Assembly (NCBI GenBank): GCA_003152555.1
Contig: PMAL01000056.1
Location: 4,747-14,532 of the forward strand
Direction of reading: 5' to 3'
Source of the DNA: Acidimicrobiaceae bacterium
GTDB taxonomy: Bacteria; Actinomycetota; Acidimicrobiia; Acidimicrobiales; RAAP-2
Length of the DNA: 9,786 nt
Shown: positions 5,822-9,786 of the stretch, in pieces
How positions within the stretch are numbered: position 1 is the first letter of the stretch
Layout of the letters: each line of letters begins with the position of its first letter
Position numbers and translations under genes: made by a program
The notes under the pieces: model-generated
What the model was told of the DNA's origin: nothing
The model's database searches: none
The model's input: only the letters and a program-made list of their open reading frames with translations

Positions 5822-7213
5822 CTACGCCCCCGCCACGCCGGTTGGGATTCGCAGTTCAATCAACGTGCCGTGGTCAACCGGCACGAACCGAGCGGTGCCG
5901 CCGTGTCTCGCCACGATCTCAGTGACAATCGAAAGTCCGAGTCCCGTACCGCCCGACGTACGACTTCGCGCGGGGTCAGAACGCACGAAGCGCTCAAACA
6001 GCCTCGGGCTCTGACTCACCTCAACGCCAACGCCGTCATCACCCACGGTCACCACGGCGAAGGATCCGTCGTAGGTGGAAGCGAATCGCAGCTCCCGGGT
6101 GGCGTAGCGCGTCGCGTTGTCCACGACATTGCGAATCATCCGTTTCAGCATCGCCGGATCGCCCACCACCCGCGCGGGTCGCACCGCCGAAGTGTCGACG
6201 TTGAGTTCGCTCATGGATCGCACTCGTTGGGACTCTTCAAACAACAAATCGTCCAGATCTACATCAACGCGCTCGACTTCGATCTGGTTTTCGTCGTGAC
6301 GGGCCAGCCAAAAGAGACCGTCAATAATGACGTCGAGCCGACGGCCTTCGCGCATGATCGTGTCGGCGACCTCTGACCAGTCGGTGTTCGATTGGTCATT
6401 GGCCGCTCGTTCTACGGTTGCCAACAGCGTGGTGAGCGGACTGCGAAGTTCGTGGCTGGCGTTCGAGACGAACTCCTGCTGAAACTTCGACGAAGACTCC
6501 AATCGGTCCAGCATGGCATTGAGGGTACGAGCCATGCGGGCAATTTCGTCGTCGCCTCCGGTCATGGGAACACGCTGGGAGAGATCTTCCGCGGCGATCA
6601 CGGCAACGCGGCGACGGATCGCTTCAATCGGTGCCAGGGCCAATCCCAGGCCCAACCAAATGAGTCCGCCGGAAATCAAAAGCAGCAAAGGGAAGGAGGT
6701 GGTCACGCTGGTCATCAGCACCGCGTTGCTGTGGCCGATCGACCCGCCGTACACGAAGCCGTAGATGAGCCCCGGGCCCCTGGTGGTTGTAATGGTCTCG
6801 ACCTGACCCTGATCAATTTGGGACAACGTGCTCGAGGTTGCGTTGTTCCTCACCAATTTGAATGTCAGTCCGTCCACCGAGGAAAAGTCGGTCTTGGGAC
6901 GGGCCAGCACCGGAACGTTGGCAATGGCCGAACTCGCGGCCCACACCTTCGTGCCTTCGATATTGGTCACTTGCAGGACGACGTCTCCCTGCATGGGCAA
7001 GACCATCTCACGGTTCTTGGGCATCGTCGAGGTCGCCAATCGATCCTGTGTCGTCGCCATCTCGCCTTCAATCTGATTTGCCGCGCCCGTCATCAAGGAA
7101 CGATGCACCAGATGAATCAGGGCGAACCCCGTGAACGCCAGCACTACGGCGATGGCTAGCACGAAGAACAACGTCAATCGCGCTCTAATTGAGAGTCGAC
7201 GACGAATGTCCAT
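5822..7213 (-). CDS. Two-component sensor histidine kinase (HAMP, class I)
   Basis: 463 residues with a complete architecture: basic N-terminus, first membrane helix (~13-37), an extracytoplasmic sensing region (~38-170), second helix (~172-195), HAMP linker (~196-245), dimerisation and phosphoacceptor motif NASHELRSP (251-259, His254), and an ATPase domain with N box RNVVDNATRY (361-370), G1 box GDDGVGV (391-397), F-box region LFERFVR (405-411) and G2 box GGTGLGLSIV (421-430). It should autophosphorylate His254 and pass phosphate to Asp56 of the adjacent response regulator. The sensor region has no cysteine or recognised PAS or Cache motif, so the signal is unknown. Its ATG shares one base with the regulator stop (TGATG), implying coupled translation. 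The domain order matches the MprB/CutS-like kinases of actinobacteria, but I cannot assign it to a named system. Confidence 0.95.
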   Translation of the reverse strand: MDIRRRLSIRARLTLFFVLAIAVVLAFTGFALIHLVHRSLMTGAANQIEGEMATTQDRLATSTMPKNREMVLPMQGDVVLQVTNIEGTKVWAASSAIANVPVLARPKTDFSSVDGLTFKLVRNNATSSTLSQIDQGQVETITTTRGPGLIYGFVYGGSIGHSNAVLMTSVTTSFPLLLLISGGLIWLGLGLALAPIEAIRRRVAVIAAEDLSQRVPMTGGDDEIARMARTLNAMLDRLESSSKFQQEFVSNASHELRSPLTTLLATVERAANDQSNTDWSEVADTIMREGRRLDVIIDGLFWLARHDENQIEVERVDVDLDDLLFEESQRVRSMSELNVDTSAVRPARVVGDPAMLKRMIRNVVDNATRYATRELRFASTYDGSFAVVTVGDDGVGVEVSQSPRLFERFVRSDPARSRTSGGTGLGLSIVTEIVARHGGTARFVPVDHGTLIELRIPTGVAGA

Positions 7214-7899
7214 CAGCCCTCGCGGGCGCTGTAACCAACCCCACGAACCGTGTGAATTATCGAAGGGGCATCGGTCAGGTCAATCTTTCGACGCAGGTAA
7301 CCCACGTAGACCTCGACGATGTTGGGATCGCCGTCAAAGCCGCTGCCCCAGACCGCGTTGAGTATCTCACTCTTGGCCAGTGACTCGCCGGCGTTGCTCA
7401 TCAGATATTCGAGCAGCGCGAACTCTCGCGGCGTCAGCGTTACGTCGACCCCGCTCGAGACGACGTTGCGGTGTAGGGGGTCAAGCGAGACTGGCCCCAC
7501 CACCAAGTGCTGGGGCTGGCCTAGGGCTTGACGGCGCAGCAGCGCATGGATGCGGGCAATCAGAATGGAGCGCTCGAACGGCTTATGCAAGAAGTCGTCC
7601 GCTCCGACCTCCAGCCCTTCAACTTCATCGAGCTCACCGTCCTTAGCGGTCAGCATCAGGAGTGGCGTCTGCACGCCCGCGTTGCGAAGATCGAGACAGA
7701 CACTGAATCCGTTGCGTTTAGGCAGCATCACGTCGAGCACGATGACGTCGTAGTTGCCCGAGCGCGCTGCCTCATATCCCGACTGACCGTCGTGACGCTG
7801 CTCGACGACGAAACCTTCATCACCCAGCAAATCGGCGATGGCTCGTGCGAGGTCGTGGTCATCTTCGACGACCAGCACGCGACGTCTGTCTTCGATCAT
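7213..7899 (-). CDS. OmpR-family response regulator
   Basis: 228 residues. The receiver domain (1-~120) has acidic Asp13 and Asp14 in VVEDDHD, phosphoacceptor Asp56 in VLDVMLP, switch Thr84 in LMLTAKD and Lys106 in LHKPF. The winged-helix DNA-binding domain (~130-226) has the typical LTPREFALLEYL (155-166), recognition-helix region VEVYVGYLRRKID and the terminal hairpin IHTVRGVGY. It should be a DNA-binding transcription factor activated by the neighbouring kinase; proteins of this class bind direct repeats, often in place of a -35 box. Its ATG overlaps the TGA of the DoxX-Rieske gene as ATGA (7896-7899), so regulator synthesis is tied to translation of the redox protein. A tandem 7-bp repeat upstream of the operon is a candidate site for autoregulation. 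Confidence 0.96.
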   Translation of the reverse strand: MIEDRRRVLVVEDDHDLARAIADLLGDEGFVVEQRHDGQSGYEAARSGNYDVIVLDVMLPKRNGFSVCLDLRNAGVQTPLLMLTAKDGELDEVEGLEVGADDFLHKPFERSILIARIHALLRRQALGQPQHLVVGPVSLDPLHRNVVSSGVDVTLTPREFALLEYLMSNAGESLAKSEILNAVWGSGFDGDPNIVEVYVGYLRRKIDLTDAPSIIHTVRGVGYSAREG

Positions 7900-9098
7900 T
7901 TGAGGTAAAGGTTTCCGTCCGGCTCTTCAACCACGTCCAACTTCAAAAGTCCCCGTGGGGCCGGACCACTGATGACAGCACCGGTGCTCACGAGAAACTC
8001 CGAGTTGTGACAGGGACAGACCAACAATTTGGCCGAGGGCGAGTACGCCACGGTGCAACCCATGTGGGGACAGACCGTGTCGTAGCCCAAGAACTTACTC
8101 GCGCCCTCATTAAAGATGATGCCCGGGTCGCCGGAAGTGGGAACGGTGAAGGTCGCTGGCTCGTTCACGCGAACTCCGGTCGCCGGCCCGAGCAGCGTGC
8201 CCGAATATTTCGCGCCGCCCGATGTGGTTGGCGTCGTGCTACCGCCCGATGAAAGTTGCTTCGTCGCTGGTTTGGACACCTGCGCGTTGCCAATCAACTT
8301 GCCCGTGGCGGCGACGGTTGAGCCAAAGATGACGGCCGCGGTTGCCACCGACGCCGCGGCCGCGCCGCCGACGATCAGCGTACGTCGGTCGAGCGACCTG
8401 ATCGCGACCGGGGTAGCGACCGGGGCGCGGCTTCCGAGCAGCACCGGGCAGACGGCCGCGTCGCAGGCCAGATACTCCCTCGCCGCACAAGTGTTGTCAT
8501 TGAAATTGCCGCAGATTCGCTGGAGCTGGGCGAAGGGGATGGCGACATATTCACTGCGATCAGTGCCGTTCTTCTTGGCCACGAAGTTCGTCACCCAGGC
8601 GTCGATCGAAAAACGCGACGAACTGCCCGAGAGGATGAAGGGCAGCCAGGCAAACACAAAGACAATGTCCGCGCCGGTGTAATAAGGCGACGAGTGGTAA
8701 CTCACCGCCAAGAAGAGACTGAGCGACAGGAGAACTCCACCGACCGCGGCGATGCGAGTCCACAGCCCGAAAAGCACGCCCACGCCAATAGCGACCTCCG
8801 CCCACGCGATCGTGAGTCCTATGGGCGTGGAGAAGTTGACCAGATGAGTGAGCAAGGCATGCAGGGGACTCGTGCGAATCGATCCGAGCAATTGGGCGTG
8901 AATGCCGCTGGGGTTCTTCGAGTTGAAGAACGTCGGATTGGCTAATTTCTGCAATCCGGCAAAAAGAAACGTGAAGCCGAGGAAGAGCCGCAGCGGTAGC
9001 AACGCCCATTCCGACAGCACCCAGGCCCGCGCGGGTGCGTCCATTGGCAACCGGCGTTCGTTTGGGCGGGTGCGACGATCGCGCAAGGTTTGGGACAT
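7896..9098 (-). CDS. DoxX/DoxD-like membrane domain fused to a Tat-type Rieske [2Fe-2S] domain
   Basis: 400 residues in one open frame. Residues 1-30 are basic and probably cytoplasmic. Residues 31-160 form a DoxX/DoxD-like domain of four helices (~31-52, 92-112, 114-134, 143-160) with LRLFLGFTFLFAGLQKLANP. The linker 161-235 has Cys196, Cys204, Cys212 and Cys217. Then LDRRTLIVGG (236-245) gives a twin-arginine motif just before a fifth helix (~241-262), a Gly/Ser/Thr-rich spacer, and a Rieske domain (~300-400) with CPHMGC (343-348) and CPCHNSEF (361-368), holding all four cluster ligands (Cys343, His345, Cys361, His364) and the disulfide pair Cys348/Cys363. With the N-terminus inside, the cysteine linker is cytoplasmic and the cluster faces outward. 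DoxD is a subunit of archaeal thiosulfate:quinone oxidoreductase; Rieske domains pass electrons, often from quinol. A joint quinone-linked role is inference. ATG 9098 is preferred over Met19 because CAGAAT lies 6 bases upstream. Confidence 0.93.
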   Translation of the reverse strand: MSQTLRDRRTRPNERRLPMDAPARAWVLSEWALLPLRLFLGFTFLFAGLQKLANPTFFNSKNPSGIHAQLLGSIRTSPLHALLTHLVNFSTPIGLTIAWAEVAIGVGVLFGLWTRIAAVGGVLLSLSLFLAVSYHSSPYYTGADIVFVFAWLPFILSGSSSRFSIDAWVTNFVAKKNGTDRSEYVAIPFAQLQRICGNFNDNTCAAREYLACDAAVCPVLLGSRAPVATPVAIRSLDRRTLIVGGAAAASVATAAVIFGSTVAATGKLIGNAQVSKPATKQLSSGGSTTPTTSGGAKYSGTLLGPATGVRVNEPATFTVPTSGDPGIIFNEGASKFLGYDTVCPHMGCTVAYSPSAKLLVCPCHNSEFLVSTGAVISGPAPRGLLKLDVVEEPDGNLYLK

Positions 9099-9113
9099 GA
9101 CCCCATTCTGCCA
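9099..9113 (-). promoter_or_regulatory. Probable extended -10 promoter of the DoxX-Rieske operon
   Basis: Minus-strand TGG-CAGAAT (hexamer at 9110-9105) is followed by 6 bases and the ATG at 9098, matching the leaderless spacing seen at four other starts in the window. The hexamer differs from TANNNT only at its first base, and the TGn of an extended -10 element is present. The -35 position, 18 bases further upstream, is occupied by a tandem repeat rather than TTGACA, as in activator-dependent promoters. Confidence 0.45.
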
Positions 9114-9128
9114 GAGCCACGCCGCTGA

Positions 9129-9142
9129 CGGTTCGCGGTTCG
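9129..9142. repeat. Perfect 7-bp tandem repeat, candidate response-regulator site
   Basis: CGGTTCG occurs twice in a row (CGAACCG twice on the minus strand), 31-44 bases upstream of the DoxX-Rieske start codon. Its near edge is 18 bases from the -10 hexamer, so it overlaps the -35 position of that promoter. OmpR-family regulators bind direct repeats and some, such as PhoB, replace the -35 element. The linked response regulator makes this a reasonable autoregulatory site. It also lies 12 bases upstream of TATCTA (9155-9160), a possible -10 for the divergent dedA-like gene, so one site could serve both directions. That it is a binding site is inference. Confidence 0.4.
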
Positions 9143-9173
9143 ACGCCCGGGTTTTATCTACAACAATGGAGAG

Positions 9174-9786
9174 ATGGCATTTGCCACCATCCTTTCGTTT
9201 CTCCTAGAGAAGCTGCACCACTTCGCCGCGACTCCCGTGTATCTGCTCGTCGCCGCGCTCGTCTTTAGCGAAACCGCACTCTTCCTCGGTTTCATATTCC
9301 CGGGCGAAACCGCGGTCATCGTCGCGGGCGTCGTCGCCAGCCAGGGTCGGGTGAACATCGGCGTGCTCTGCGTCATCGTCGTGGTCGCGGCGGTATTGGG
9401 TGAGTGCGTGGGCTACGCCATTGGTGCGCGTTACGGTGAGCGTCTTTTTTCTCTGCCCTTGATTCGCCGACGACGCACTGCATTGGAGGCGGCACTCACC
9501 GCATTAGGTCAGCGTGGCGCGATGTACGTGTTTGTCGGTCGCTTCACCGCCTTCTTCCGCGCGGTCATGCCGGCGCTGGCCGGCATGAGCAAGATGACCT
9601 ATCGGCGGTTCTTCATCGCCAATCTTCTCAGCGCCGTGCTCTGGGGTGTTGGCTACTGCCTGCTCGGCTACTTTGCCGGTGGCGCGCTGAAGCAGATCGA
9701 AAACTCTGCCAGTTGGGTCGGCGCTGGCGTGCTCGTCTTGATGATTCTGTTCATCGGGGCGCTGTACTTCATCAAGCGACGCCGAG
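9174..9786 (+). CDS. DedA/SNARE-associated family membrane protein, N-terminal part (3' end outside window)
   Basis: 204 codons are present and the frame is still open at the right edge, just after the last hydrophobic helix (ALYFIKRRR), so little is missing. The family signs are clear: LVFSETALFLGFIFPGE (29-45) with Glu33 and Glu45, GECVGYAIGARYGERL (76-91), and VGRFTAFFRAVMPALAG (121-137) with Arg123, Arg129 and Pro133, then the last helices at ~150-170 and 181-200. Glu33, Glu45, Arg123 and Arg129 fit the acidic and basic residues reported as essential in E. coli YqjA/YghB. DedA proteins act in the cytoplasmic membrane and are linked to lipid-carrier flipping and proton-dependent membrane homeostasis; which applies here is unknown. 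ATG 9174 is the first start codon after an in-frame stop at 9126. It is divergent from the DoxX-Rieske gene across 75 bases. Confidence 0.94.
   Translation, partial: MAFATILSFLLEKLHHFAATPVYLLVAALVFSETALFLGFIFPGETAVIVAGVVASQGRVNIGVLCVIVVVAAVLGECVGYAIGARYGERLFSLPLIRRRRTALEAALTALGQRGAMYVFVGRFTAFFRAVMPALAGMSKMTYRRFFIANLLSAVLWGVGYCLLGYFAGGALKQIENSASWVGAGVLVLMILFIGALYFIKRRR

Noticed and set aside
5776..5859. 28-residue N-terminal extension of the SCO6745-like gene
   Set aside because: It overlaps the end of the histidine kinase gene, is Arg/Cys/Trp-rich without family similarity, and a leaderless hexamer supports ATG 5775.
5768..6376. 202-codon open frame on the + strand antisense to the histidine kinase
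   Set aside because: The kinase on the other strand has every expected motif; the antisense product is low-complexity His/Arg/Ser sequence without family signs.
6392..7159. 255-codon open frame on the + strand antisense to the kinase sensor and membrane region
   Set aside because: It is a shadow frame with Gln/Arg/Gly-rich composition and no promoter or start context of its own.
8116..8682. 188-codon open frame on the + strand antisense to the DoxX-Rieske gene
   Set aside because: The minus-strand frame carries full Rieske ligands and helices; the antisense product has no coherent domain.

Overview
The window looks like a piece of an actinobacterial chromosome. It is GC-rich and densely packed, most adjacent same-strand genes overlap or nearly abut, and few starts have a visible Shine-Dalgarno sequence. 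Instead, five starts sit 6 or 7 bases downstream of a TANNNT-like hexamer, the arrangement of leaderless actinobacterial transcripts. The SCO6745-like gene, the small four-helix membrane protein and the Tat-type Rieske membrane protein also suit Actinomycetota, perhaps Acidimicrobiia; the class is a guess. I see no RNA gene, insertion sequence, phage gene or CRISPR array, and no gene-free stretch longer than about 75 bases.

Left part (1-4780). The end of an aldo/keto reductase gene on the + strand enters from the left edge and converges on a minus-strand cluster. Read in transcription order, that cluster is an epoxide-hydrolase-type alpha/beta hydrolase (4277 to 3441), then the three genes of a proton-translocating NAD(P) transhydrogenase: pntA1 (3405 to 2254), pntA2 (2254 to 1934) and pntB (1937 to 540). 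The pnt genes overlap by 1 and 4 bases. Divergent from the hydrolase, across only 32 bases, is an O6-alkylguanine-DNA alkyltransferase gene (4310-4780).

Right part (4804-9786). Five minus-strand genes form a probable operon. The first (9098 to 7896) encodes an unusual fusion: a four-helix DoxX/DoxD-like domain, a cytoplasmic linker with four cysteines, a fifth helix preceded by a twin-arginine motif, and a complete Rieske [2Fe-2S] domain. It overlaps an OmpR-family response regulator by ATGA, which overlaps a HAMP histidine kinase by one base. A half-length SCO6745-like protein and a four-helix membrane protein follow. Divergent from the fusion gene is a DedA-family membrane protein that runs off the right edge. 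The 75-base divergent region carries a perfect 7-bp tandem repeat where the -35 box of the fusion gene should be, a natural candidate site for the linked response regulator.

The most interesting candidate system is this DoxX-Rieske/two-component unit: a membrane redox protein with its iron-sulfur domain outside the cell and a cysteine cluster inside, translationally coupled to its own sensor-regulator pair. Function and signal cannot be read from the sequence. The pnt genes supply or balance NADPH using the proton gradient and appear unrelated to the right-hand operon.
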